From a virus, in IMG/VR virus record IMGVR_UViG_3300032224_002235, positions 1-26,322 of that record: 26,322 nucleotides of DNA; one strand, written 5' to 3'. A model generated the notes under the pieces. That model searched no databases. It saw only the letters and a program-made list of their open reading frames with translations, and was not told the DNA's origin. Shown here in pieces: positions 17,571 through 24,259 of the stretch. The position numbers and the translations under genes are program-made. Position 1 is the first letter of the stretch, and each line of letters opens with the position of its first letter.

Positions 17571-18568
17571 AAAATATAATTATTACAGATTCCAGCCTTA
17601 GAGATGGAAATCATAGCGTTAAACATACAATCAGTCTAGATAGTATTGAAAAATACTGTCAGTTCGCAGATAAAGCTAATATACCTATTGTTGAAGTAGG
17701 ACATGGTAATGGTTTAGCTGCTTCATCTTTATTGATAGGAAAATCTCCAAATACAGATAAAGAAATGTTAACTGTAGCTAGAAAAAATTTAAAAAAATCA
17801 AAACTTGGCATTCACACTATCCCAGGGTTATCAACTATTGATGATGCAAAATTAGCTATTGATTGTGGTGTAGATGTATTTAGAGTAGCAACCCATTGTA
17901 CAGAAGCTACTTTATCAAAATCACACATTGAATCTCTTTCAAAATATGGAAAAGATGTATATGGAGTTTTGATGATGTCTGCTCTTATTACTGCTGAAGA
18001 ATTAGCTGAGCAAGCTAAAATTATGGAAGATTATGGAGCTCAAGCTGTTATTATAATGGATTCAACAGGTACTTATTTACCTCAAGATGTAAAAGAAAGA
18101 ATTAGTTTATTAAAAGATAAATTAAATATTAAAGTTGGATTTCATGCTCATAATAATTTAGGATGTGCTGTAGCTAATTCATTAATAGCAGCAGAGAATG
18201 GAGCTGAATTAATTGATGCATGTATTAGAGGATTTGGAGCAGGTGCAGGTAACGCACCCTTAGAATTAATAATTCCAGTATTTGAAAAATCAGGTTATAC
18301 TACAGGTATTAGCTTTGAAGAAACTATTAAAGAAGCTGATAGAGTAATGGATTATTTAGTTCCAAATGCTCCTATTACCACTCCAATCAATGTATTAACT
18401 GGGTTAACTAGATTGTTTTCTGGTTTTGAAAAACCAATTGTAAAAGCATCTAAATTATATGGAATTGAATATTCATCATTAATATTTGAATTAGGTAATA
18501 GAAAATTAGTTGCTGGACAAGAAGATTTAATTTTAGAGGTAGCTCAAAAACTCAAAAAAAGTAAATGA
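17567..18568 (+). CDS. 4-hydroxy-2-oxovalerate aldolase-like enzyme, DmpG/MhpE family
   Basis: A 333-residue class II pyruvate aldolase of the DmpG type. SSLRDGNHS has Arg12, Asp13 and His16, the positions of the catalytic arginine, metal ligand and catalytic histidine. VEVGHGNGL and RVATHCTEA follow, then GFHAHNNLG with metal ligands His193 and His195, and GFGAGAGNAPLE. The C-terminal communication domain ends with ELGNRKLVAGQEDLI. As I recall the family, YAGVYSS is found here with a catalytic or stereocontrolling tyrosine; this protein has FSGFEKP, so both tyrosines are phenylalanine. Altered aldehyde specificity is inferred. It overlaps both its neighbours by 4 bases. Confidence 0.88.
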   Translation: MKNIIITDSSLRDGNHSVKHTISLDSIEKYCQFADKANIPIVEVGHGNGLAASSLLIGKSPNTDKEMLTVARKNLKKSKLGIHTIPGLSTIDDAKLAIDCGVDVFRVATHCTEATLSKSHIESLSKYGKDVYGVLMMSALITAEELAEQAKIMEDYGAQAVIIMDSTGTYLPQDVKERISLLKDKLNIKVGFHAHNNLGCAVANSLIAAENGAELIDACIRGFGAGAGNAPLELIIPVFEKSGYTTGISFEETIKEADRVMDYLVPNAPITTPINVLTGLTRLFSGFEKPIVKASKLYGIEYSSLIFELGNRKLVAGQEDLILEVAQKLKKSK

Positions 18569-19347
18569 AAATATTAATTACTGGTAAAAGTGGTTATATT
18601 GCAAGAAGTATCCATTCATATCTATACTCTAAATATGATATAACTATTGTAGGAAGACAAGATTTTGATTTAACAAATTCATCTGAAACATTAGAATATT
18701 TTTCAAATAAAGATTTCGATATTGTTATACATTGTGCTGTAAGTGGAGGTAGTAGATTAAAACCAGATAATTGGGATGTTTTAGATGATAATCTTAAAAT
18801 GTATTACAATCTATTAAATTGTAATAATAAATTCAAAAAATTAATCCACTTTGGATCAGGAGCAGAAATATATTCTCCTGAAACACCATATGGATTAAGT
18901 AAAAAAGTAATTTCTAAATCTATTACAGAAAAAGAAAATTTCTATAATTTAAGAATATATGGTGTATTCGATGAAAATGAATTAGATACTCGTTTTATTA
19001 AAGCTAATATTAAACGTTATATTAACAAAGAATCTATTATTATTCATCAAGATAAATTTATGGATTTCTTTTATATGAAAGATTTGGTTTCTTTAGTAGA
19101 ATATTATATATTAAATACCTCTCCACCACAAGAAATAAATTGTAGTTACAATAAAAAATATACTCTAAGTGATATAACAAATATTATTAATAATCTAGAT
19201 AAGCATTCAGTAGATATAGAATATAATATTAAAGGATTAACTGACAATTATAACTTCAATGGAGAAAACCTACTTTCTAATTTACCACTTTTGGGTTTAG
19301 AAGAAGGTATAAAAAATGTTTATAATATATTAAAACAACAAAAATGA
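18565..19347 (+). CDS. Short SDR reductase/epimerase, GDP-fucose synthase (Fcl/ColC)-like
   Basis: A 260-residue SDR enzyme. KILITGKSGYIARSI (2-16) binds the nucleotide; IHCAVSGGSR (55-64) parallels the HxAxxxGG region of GDP-fucose synthase; the active site is Tyr109-x3-Lys113 in PYGLSK. It is about 50 residues shorter than Fcl. In a GMD-containing cluster the likely role is reduction and/or epimerisation of a 4-keto sugar, or reduction of a branched ketone as in YerF. I cannot choose between these. It is translationally coupled on both sides. Confidence 0.78.
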   Translation: MKILITGKSGYIARSIHSYLYSKYDITIVGRQDFDLTNSSETLEYFSNKDFDIVIHCAVSGGSRLKPDNWDVLDDNLKMYYNLLNCNNKFKKLIHFGSGAEIYSPETPYGLSKKVISKSITEKENFYNLRIYGVFDENELDTRFIKANIKRYINKESIIIHQDKFMDFFYMKDLVSLVEYYILNTSPPQEINCSYNKKYTLSDITNIINNLDKHSVDIEYNIKGLTDNYNFNGENLLSNLPLLGLEEGIKNVYNILKQQK

Positions 19348-20621
19348 AAAACATAACATTTTGCATTAATACTGCTAGAAATGAGATAGATCATATTAAG
19401 TTATTATTTAAATCATTAGAAAATAACTTATCAGTCTTAACACATGAAATCATAGTTTTTATAGATAGTGATAACCAAGGAACTACAGAGTGGTTATTAA
19501 CTCAAAAACCTACATTTCCCAATCTTAAAATTCTTAAGAATGAATTACCTATACCTTATGGATATCAAAGAAATATTAATGAAATGTTTGAATTTGCTTC
19601 AAATGAAATAGTATCTTACTTACAATCAGATATGGTTATTTGTAAAGATTATGATGTTGAAGTTCTTAAACATTTAGAACCAAACATGATTCTTTGCTCT
19701 ACTAGAATTGAACCCCCTCTCCATGGCAATTCAGGAGAAAAAATTACTTATAATTTTGGTTTAGATCCTAAAAAATTTAATTTAGACGTATTTACTAAGT
19801 ATGCTGAGGAACAAAAACAAGAAAAAATTACCAAATATTTCTTTGCTCCATTTACTTTATATAAAGATACATGGAATTCAATTGGTGGTCATGATACTAT
19901 ATTTAGACGTTCAAGAGAAGATTCGGATATTTTAACTCGATTAGTATTAAATAATACTAAAATCATTCAAGTTTGGAATGCCTTAGTTTATCATTTCACT
20001 TGTACATCTAGCAGAGGAAAAGATTGGTTTGATTCAAATAATCAAGAAGCCCAAAATAAAGCTAAATTACAACAATTTGCAGACCAAATTGAGATGGGGA
20101 AATTTTTTAGAAAATGGGGTAAATTTAATCACTCCACAGATAAAATAAAATATTATGAAATATCTGCTAATATTTTAGGTAAAAATTCTGTTTTAAATAA
20201 GTTTATTGCATTTGAAAGTTTCTTTGATAAAGTATATGTTAAAGATGAAACTATAATCCCCTCAATACAGGAAGAATATGATAAACAACAAACTATTGCT
20301 AATCAGCTTTTAAATGTATCATTTGAAGATTGGAAAAAATATGGGTATATGTTTAATCAATTAAACGTTAAAGATAGAATCTATCCATTAAATAACAGCA
20401 AAGGAGATATAATAGTAGAATTTGATATTAATTTGGTTGATGAAAATTATATTAATGATTTCTTTATTCATTTGCAGGATATAATAGATCAAACAGAAAT
20501 TGGTAATTTTGAATACGGGCCTTTTAAAATTATTATCCACAAAAAAGAAGATAGGGCCCAAAATAAAATTTTTATTTCAAATCCAATAATAAGTAAAAAA
20601 CATTTATATAAAATTCTTTAA
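19344..20621 (+). CDS. GT2 glycosyltransferase with long C-terminal extension
   Basis: A 425-residue protein. ITFCINTARNEIDHIKLLFKS (4-24) opens a GT-A domain. The metal site is close to LQSDMVICKDYD (about 93-104), and an acceptor region reads GGHDTIFRRSREDSDIL, then VYHFTCTSSRGKDW. The C-terminal domain IIVEFDINLVDENYINDFF...YGPFKIII resembles the last 50 residues of the glycosyltransferase at 8942. The two proteins share the same layout, so they are likely paralogs with diverged cores. It is the last gene in the coupled sugar operon. Substrates are unknown. Confidence 0.8.
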   Translation: MKNITFCINTARNEIDHIKLLFKSLENNLSVLTHEIIVFIDSDNQGTTEWLLTQKPTFPNLKILKNELPIPYGYQRNINEMFEFASNEIVSYLQSDMVICKDYDVEVLKHLEPNMILCSTRIEPPLHGNSGEKITYNFGLDPKKFNLDVFTKYAEEQKQEKITKYFFAPFTLYKDTWNSIGGHDTIFRRSREDSDILTRLVLNNTKIIQVWNALVYHFTCTSSRGKDWFDSNNQEAQNKAKLQQFADQIEMGKFFRKWGKFNHSTDKIKYYEISANILGKNSVLNKFIAFESFFDKVYVKDETIIPSIQEEYDKQQTIANQLLNVSFEDWKKYGYMFNQLNVKDRIYPLNNSKGDIIVEFDINLVDENYINDFFIHLQDIIDQTEIGNFEYGPFKIIIHKKEDRAQNKIFISNPIISKKHLYKIL

Positions 20622-20654
20622 TATTTATTGCCGAACAAATAAAACCCTCAACAT

Positions 20655-20990
20655 ATGGAACCCAATATAAAAGCTAAAAAGGGAATCATTAATCTTCAAA
20701 TATCATATGATACTAAAGAAGATTTAGAGATAATATCAAATAGTGAGGATTTTATAACATTTGCGTTACAACAAAGTTTAGATGTTATCCTCCAAGCTAT
20801 TGAAGATAATAAACCAAAAATAGAACTATTTAATATAGTTAATCTATCCTTAATAGTTGAAATAGACTCAACCCAATATATCCCAGTGTTAAAGAAGATT
20901 CAAGAATATTATGCTCAATTAGAAGATTTTGATAAGTGTATAGAAATTCAAAATGTAATAAACAAATTATCTGTATATGAAAAAGTATAA
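20655..20990 (+). CDS. Small protein with a UVR-like C-terminal helix pair
   Basis: A 111-residue acidic protein. The C-terminal part YYAQLEDFDKCIEIQNVINKL (about 86-106) has the spacing of UVR motifs (as in UvrB/UvrC), a two-helix coiled coil. A related copy of this region is found in the protein at 22677. The N-terminal half is beta-rich and unknown. There is no matching promoter in the 33-base gap, so it may be read through from the sugar operon. It overlaps the next small gene by 14 bases. Confidence 0.7.
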   Translation: MEPNIKAKKGIINLQISYDTKEDLEIISNSEDFITFALQQSLDVILQAIEDNKPKIELFNIVNLSLIVEIDSTQYIPVLKKIQEYYAQLEDFDKCIEIQNVINKLSVYEKV

Positions 20991-21153
20991 ATATTGTCAT
21001 GTTAATGACCAAAATGAAGAAGCAATAGGTATAGTTGAAGCAAAAAGTTTAGATGAAGCCCAAGTAATATCTAGTGGGATAAAAAGATTACCATTAGAAT
21101 CATTTTTAAAAATATTTAAAGTTATATTATGTTCGAAGGACCAGAAGAAATAG
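20977..21153 (+). CDS. 58-residue protein of unknown function
   Basis: A short ORF starting at ATG 20977 inside the end of the preceding gene and ending at TAG 21151-21153 inside the next gene. It fills what would otherwise be a 138-base gap. The translation, with VEAKSLDEAQVISSGIKRLP in the middle, looks like a real small domain of the type "AKSLDEAQ", frequent in small phage proteins. Overlaps of 14 and 25 bases with its neighbours are larger than usual here, which lowers confidence. Confidence 0.55.
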   Translation: MKKYKYCHVNDQNEEAIGIVEAKSLDEAQVISSGIKRLPLESFLKIFKVILCSKDQKK

Positions 21154-21542
21154 AAAATATAAAAATATTATTCGATAAGATATTAGGAGCTAATACTACA
21201 GTCAAAGACAATATTAAAGCCACCGAATCAACTGTATTTGAAATTCTGATAAAACAAGCAGATGATTCATTAAATATGGAAGATAAATTGGATGAAATAG
21301 CTGGTATTAACCTTACTAAAGTAACCGACCCACTTTGGTTTGTAATTGAAAATCAATTCAAATTAATATATGGAGAAGAAGCTACAGAAATAATAATGTG
21401 GTACCTAATGGAAAGATTTGATGAAGATAATAATATTGTAGCATTGGAAGATGAAGAAGAAAATAAAATTATCTTAAATAAACCTATTGATTTGTGGAAT
21501 TATCTCCAAAAAACGGTTTTTAGTAAAGACTTGGAAAATTAA
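21129..21542 (+). CDS. Conserved phage protein of unknown function
   Basis: A 137-residue acidic protein. The stretch PLWFVIENQFKLIYGEEATEIIMWYLMERFDED (about 72-104) is rich in aromatic residues and reminds me of conserved hypothetical proteins in T4-like marine phages. No catalytic motif is evident, and there is no membrane segment or signal. The promoter of the next unit starts inside its last 13 bases. Confidence 0.75.
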   Translation: MFEGPEEIENIKILFDKILGANTTVKDNIKATESTVFEILIKQADDSLNMEDKLDEIAGINLTKVTDPLWFVIENQFKLIYGEEATEIIMWYLMERFDEDNNIVALEDEEENKIILNKPIDLWNYLQKTVFSKDLEN

Positions 21543-21561
21543 TACTCTTTTCGTATATTTA
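21530..21561 (+). promoter_or_regulatory. Bacteroidota-type promoter before the TraR/DksA-like gene
   Basis: CTTGG at 21530-21534 (one mismatch to TTTGG), TTTCG at 21549-21553 and a perfect TATATTTA at 21554-21561, with a 20-base gap. The leader to ATG 21590 is about 22 bases. The -33 box overlaps the end of the upstream gene. Confidence 0.75.
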
Positions 21562-21589
21562 TACTAAAATCAAAAGTTATAAATAACAT

Positions 21590-21880
21590 ATGAGTAGAAA
21601 TTGTATAAAATGTAATATCGAAATTCCCGAAAAACGCCTTTTGGCTCTTCCTAACACAGCAACTTGTGTTAATTGCTCTACTACTGGAGCTTATAGATCG
21701 GTAACCATTACTTGTGGTGAAGGTGAAGATACATGGCAGGAGACAAAAATAATGTCTGAAAGTGAATATGATGCCTATATGAGAACTGAAAGGAAAGTAA
21801 ATGAAATGAATGGTATTCCAACCATTTCTAATTTTGATCAGATATTCCTTGAAGACGGACCATCAAATGTAGAAGAATAA
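21590..21880 (+). CDS. TraR/DksA-type zinc-finger protein
   Basis: A 96-residue protein with a C4 zinc finger: Cys5, Cys8, then Cys26 and Cys29 (CIKC...CVNC). The intervening sequence IPEKRLLALPNTATC is the hallmark of the zf-dksA_traR family, whose members act on RNA polymerase through the secondary channel. The long N-terminal coiled coil of DksA is missing, so an RNA polymerase role is only suggested. The part after the finger (TGAYRSVTITCGEGEDTW) looks like that of short TraR-like proteins in Bacteroidota and their phages. It has its own promoter and is followed by an HNH-like gene after one base. Confidence 0.82.
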   Translation: MSRNCIKCNIEIPEKRLLALPNTATCVNCSTTGAYRSVTITCGEGEDTWQETKIMSESEYDAYMRTERKVNEMNGIPTISNFDQIFLEDGPSNVEE

Positions 21881-21881
21881 T

Positions 21882-22511
21882 ATGCCTAAAGCAAAACCAT
21901 TCTTAAAAGAAGACATTGTAAGAGCAATGAATGTTACCCATTCAAACAGGGCAGCAGCAAGATATCTCCATTGTTCATACCAGCACTATAAAAAATGGGC
22001 TAAATTCTATAAGGATGAAGAAACAGGTAAAAGTTTATTTGAGCTCCACTTAAACCCATCAGGTAAAGGTATTCCAAAGTTTTTAAATAATGGGAAAAAA
22101 CATCATGCTTTAATAGATATAATCGAAGGTAGAGTTAATGCCGCTTCATTTTCACCTGAAAAGATGAAATATAGACTCATTACTGAAGGTTATTTATTAG
22201 AAGAATGTGCTGAATGTGGTTTTAAAGAAAGACGAGTATTAGACTATAAAATGCCTTTACTTCTTAACTTTAAAGACAAAAATAAGAAAAACTACAAACA
22301 GGAAAATATAGAGCTACTATGTTATAACTGTTACTTTATTTACCAGGGTGATATGTTTACTGATAGACAGATTAAAGGACTTGAAGACCATGTCTCAGTT
22401 AGTTTAAGTAAAGTAGAATGGGAACTAAACGATTACCATCTCCAGCGTTTAAAAGAGTTAGGACTTGAAGATGAAGAACCAGAAGAATACGATATAATAG
22501 CTAGAAAATGA
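21882..22511 (+). CDS. HNH-like zinc protein with N-terminal helix-turn-helix
   Basis: A 209-residue protein. Residues 8-42 (DIVRAMNVTHSNRAAARYLHCSYQHYKKWAKFY) look like a helix-turn-helix. The middle has Cys109-x2-Cys112 (CAEC) and Cys147-x2-Cys150 (CYNC), flanking LLLNFKDKNKKNYKQENIELLCYNC. This matches the HNH nuclease layout N-H-K-D...N-x2-L-x2-LC-x2-C, but the first catalytic histidine is Phe130. The loss of the residue suggests a non-cleaving DNA-binding protein, or another general base. It overlaps the next gene by 4 bases. Confidence 0.75.
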   Translation: MPKAKPFLKEDIVRAMNVTHSNRAAARYLHCSYQHYKKWAKFYKDEETGKSLFELHLNPSGKGIPKFLNNGKKHHALIDIIEGRVNAASFSPEKMKYRLITEGYLLEECAECGFKERRVLDYKMPLLLNFKDKNKKNYKQENIELLCYNCYFIYQGDMFTDRQIKGLEDHVSVSLSKVEWELNDYHLQRLKELGLEDEEPEEYDIIARK

Positions 22512-22675
22512 AAAATTTTAAAAAATCAAAGAAACATGAAGCTATAGTTAGAGATTATGATAAAATAAAATCTAAACATCTTGAAAAATTAGCTAGTGAC
22601 ATCTTAAAAAAAGATGAAAAAAACGAGAAATTAAAAAACAAAAATATAAATAAAGATTTTTTAAATTTATTTTAA
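22508..22675 (+). CDS. Small lysine-rich protein
   Basis: A 55-residue ORF that starts with an ATGA overlap on the HNH-like gene and ends one base before the next ATG. This exact packing supports it as a gene. The protein is very basic (many Lys) with a predicted helical middle (YDKIKSKHLEKLASDIL). No family is recognised; nucleic-acid binding is possible because of the charge. Confidence 0.65.
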   Translation: MKNFKKSKKHEAIVRDYDKIKSKHLEKLASDILKKDEKNEKLKNKNINKDFLNLF

Positions 22676-22676
22676 T

Positions 22677-22973
22677 ATGGCTGAGGAAATAATTGTTGAA
22701 AATTTTGATGAATTTGAAGACTTGGTTTCAAGTAAAGATTTGAATTTATCTGATATTATAATAAATTCAATTCTGAATAATTTAGAAAATGAAGAAGGAA
22801 AAATCCATTCTGTAGATCTTATAATTAAAGGTGAAGGAATAGTATATAGTTTAGAAGTATTAAAAGAAAATTTTATTGATACTTTGGAAAAAAACTTAAA
22901 AATACAAGAATATCATGAACAATTTGAAAGGTGTGTAGAAATCCAACAAGCTCTTGCTAAACTTAAAAATTAA
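22677..22973 (+). CDS. Small acidic protein with UVR-like C-terminus
   Basis: A 98-residue protein. The end YHEQFERCVEIQQALAKLKN aligns with EDFDKCIEIQNVINKL of the protein at 20655, the core of a UVR-like helical hairpin. The N-terminal third is acidic (EFDEFEDLVS type). The two genes are likely paralogs kept about 1.7 kb apart. I know of no function. The -33 box of the next promoter begins directly after its stop. Confidence 0.7.
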   Translation: MAEEIIVENFDEFEDLVSSKDLNLSDIIINSILNNLENEEGKIHSVDLIIKGEGIVYSLEVLKENFIDTLEKNLKIQEYHEQFERCVEIQQALAKLKN

Positions 22974-23005
22974 TTTGGTTTCCCTTTCTAGTTTTCGTAT
23001 ATTTA
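22974..23005 (+). promoter_or_regulatory. Promoter before the membrane-anchored glucosaminidase
   Basis: TTTGG at 22974-22978, TTTCG at 22993-22997 and TATATTTA at 22998-23005, the exact window consensus with 20-base spacing. The leader to ATG 23028 is about 16 bases and ends in AAAGGTT, the same string that precedes ATG 23822. Confidence 0.8.
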
Positions 23006-23027
23006 GAGTAAATAAAAAGTAAAGGTT

Positions 23028-23591
23028 ATGTTATATCAATTTAATCCCCAAACACTTAGATTAGAGTTAAATAAAACTCATTTTAGAATTTTAATTGGAA
23101 CAATAATATTTTTACTAATAACTTCATTCAGTATAGGAAGATTAGCACGATTTAAAGCTTTAGATAAATACGAACGTGAGCTTTTAATAGTTAATCTTGA
23201 AGCTGAAAAAAATAAATTTACTAAAGATAAATTAGTAAATGAAATAAAAAGATTAAATATTAAATTTCCTCATATAGTAATGGCTCAATCCATTATTGAA
23301 ACGAGAAAATGGACTAGCCCAATATTCAAAGAAAACCATAATCTTTTTGGCATGAAGGAGGCCAATGTCCGAATAACTACCTCATCAGGCACTGAAAGAG
23401 GACATGCCTACTATGAAGACTGGTATCAATCAGTATATGATTATGCTTTTTATCAAAGTAGATATCTTGGAGGTATAAGATCAGAAGCTGAATATCTTGA
23501 TTATTTAAGTGCTAGTTACGCTGAGGATAAAAACTATGTAGGTAAAATAAAAATGGTTATAGAAAAGGAAAAACTAAAAGATTTATTTTGA
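23028..23591 (+). CDS. Membrane-anchored glucosaminidase-type lysozyme
   Basis: A 187-residue protein with a single hydrophobic N-terminal segment (about 19-38, FRILIGTIIFLLITSFSIG) preceded by few basic residues and followed by RLARFK. It then has a linker helix and a glucosaminidase (GH73-like) domain: PHIVMAQSIIETRKW with the likely catalytic Glu91, then NHNLFGMK (103-110), and YEDWYQSVYDYAFYQSRYL. This enzyme class cuts the glycan strands of peptidoglycan. The segment would act as a signal anchor, so the domain would sit in the periplasm, as in SAR endolysins. It is most likely the phage endolysin or an exolysin; no holin is visible nearby. It has its own promoter. Confidence 0.83.
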   Translation: MLYQFNPQTLRLELNKTHFRILIGTIIFLLITSFSIGRLARFKALDKYERELLIVNLEAEKNKFTKDKLVNEIKRLNIKFPHIVMAQSIIETRKWTSPIFKENHNLFGMKEANVRITTSSGTERGHAYYEDWYQSVYDYAFYQSRYLGGIRSEAEYLDYLSASYAEDKNYVGKIKMVIEKEKLKDLF

Positions 23592-23616
23592 TATGTATTA
23601 TCAAAAACCTTAAAAA

Positions 23617-23760
23617 ATGGCCAAAGCAAAATCTACGACTCAATCAACGTTCCATTCAAAATCCAAAATAAATGGAAAAGGAGTCCATGCAAAAAAGAAA
23701 ACAAGTACTAACCCATCAAGTAAAAACTACTCAAAACCTTATAAAGGTCAAGGACGCTAG
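23617..23760 (+). CDS. Small basic protein of the MAKAKST...KPYKGQGR type
   Basis: A 47-residue protein, rich in Lys, Ser, Thr and Gly, starting MAKAKSTTQSTFHSKSK and ending NYSKPYKGQGR. I recall small proteins with the same opening and closing words in Bacteroidota and their phages; their function is unknown. The ORF starts 25 bases after the lysozyme stop. Its charge suggests nucleic-acid contact. Confidence 0.7.
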   Translation: MAKAKSTTQSTFHSKSKINGKGVHAKKKTSTNPSSKNYSKPYKGQGR

Positions 23761-23769
23761 TGATTCCCC

Positions 23770-23801
23770 CTTGGTATTCTAAAGTTTCTTTCGTATATTT
23801 A
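23770..23801 (+). promoter_or_regulatory. Promoter before the SWIM protein
   Basis: CTTGG at 23770-23774 (one mismatch), then TATTCTAAAG, TTTCG and TATATTTA at 23794-23801, with 20-base spacing. The leader to ATG 23822 is about 14 bases and ends in AAAGGTT. Confidence 0.75.
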
Positions 23802-23821
23802 AAGTATAAGAAATAAAGGTT

Positions 23822-24259
23822 ATGGCATTATTTAAATTTACACATTTTAACAAGCACGGAAATCTTCGTACTAGAATACTACACCGCCCTACAACTCAAT
23901 TTACTATCAGTAATCCTAAGAGTTATGGGAATATGGTTAGTGTTCAAATATTCAAATACAAACACACCCATCCTCACTTACCTTTTGCGTTTATAAATGC
24001 AAACGGAAAGAAATATATGTTGCCTGATTGGATTGAAGTTCATCCTGAAACTACTGCAGATGATGTAATCTGGGAAAAAACAAAAATAGATGAACCAAAA
24101 CAAAAATCTAATTCTTGGGAATTTGAATCTAAAAGTGATCCTGGACATTTTTATAAGGTAACATTCAACGGATTAAATTACAAATGCAATTGTCCAGGGG
24201 TTTGGAGATCAAAAGATAGAATTTGTAAACATATTAAAGAAGTAAAAAGTTATGAGTAA
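23822..24259 (+). CDS. Small SWIM zinc-finger protein
   Basis: A 145-residue protein with a C-terminal SWIM motif: Cys122, Cys124, Cys135 and His137 (CxC-x10-CxH in YKCNCPGVWRSKDRICKHI). SWIM domains bind DNA or proteins and are found in recombination mediators and transposases. Here the domain stands alone after an N-terminal region (about 1-75) rich in His, Phe and basic residues (FKYKHTHPHLPFAF). No catalytic domain is joined to it. It overlaps the next gene by 8 bases. Confidence 0.82.
   Translation: MALFKFTHFNKHGNLRTRILHRPTTQFTISNPKSYGNMVSVQIFKYKHTHPHLPFAFINANGKKYMLPDWIEVHPETTADDVIWEKTKIDEPKQKSNSWEFESKSDPGHFYKVTFNGLNYKCNCPGVWRSKDRICKHIKEVKSYE

Noticed and set aside
23593-23613. Six-codon leader peptide before the small basic protein
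   Set aside because: ATG TAT TAT CAA AAA CCT TAA is too short to support without evidence of attenuation hairpins.
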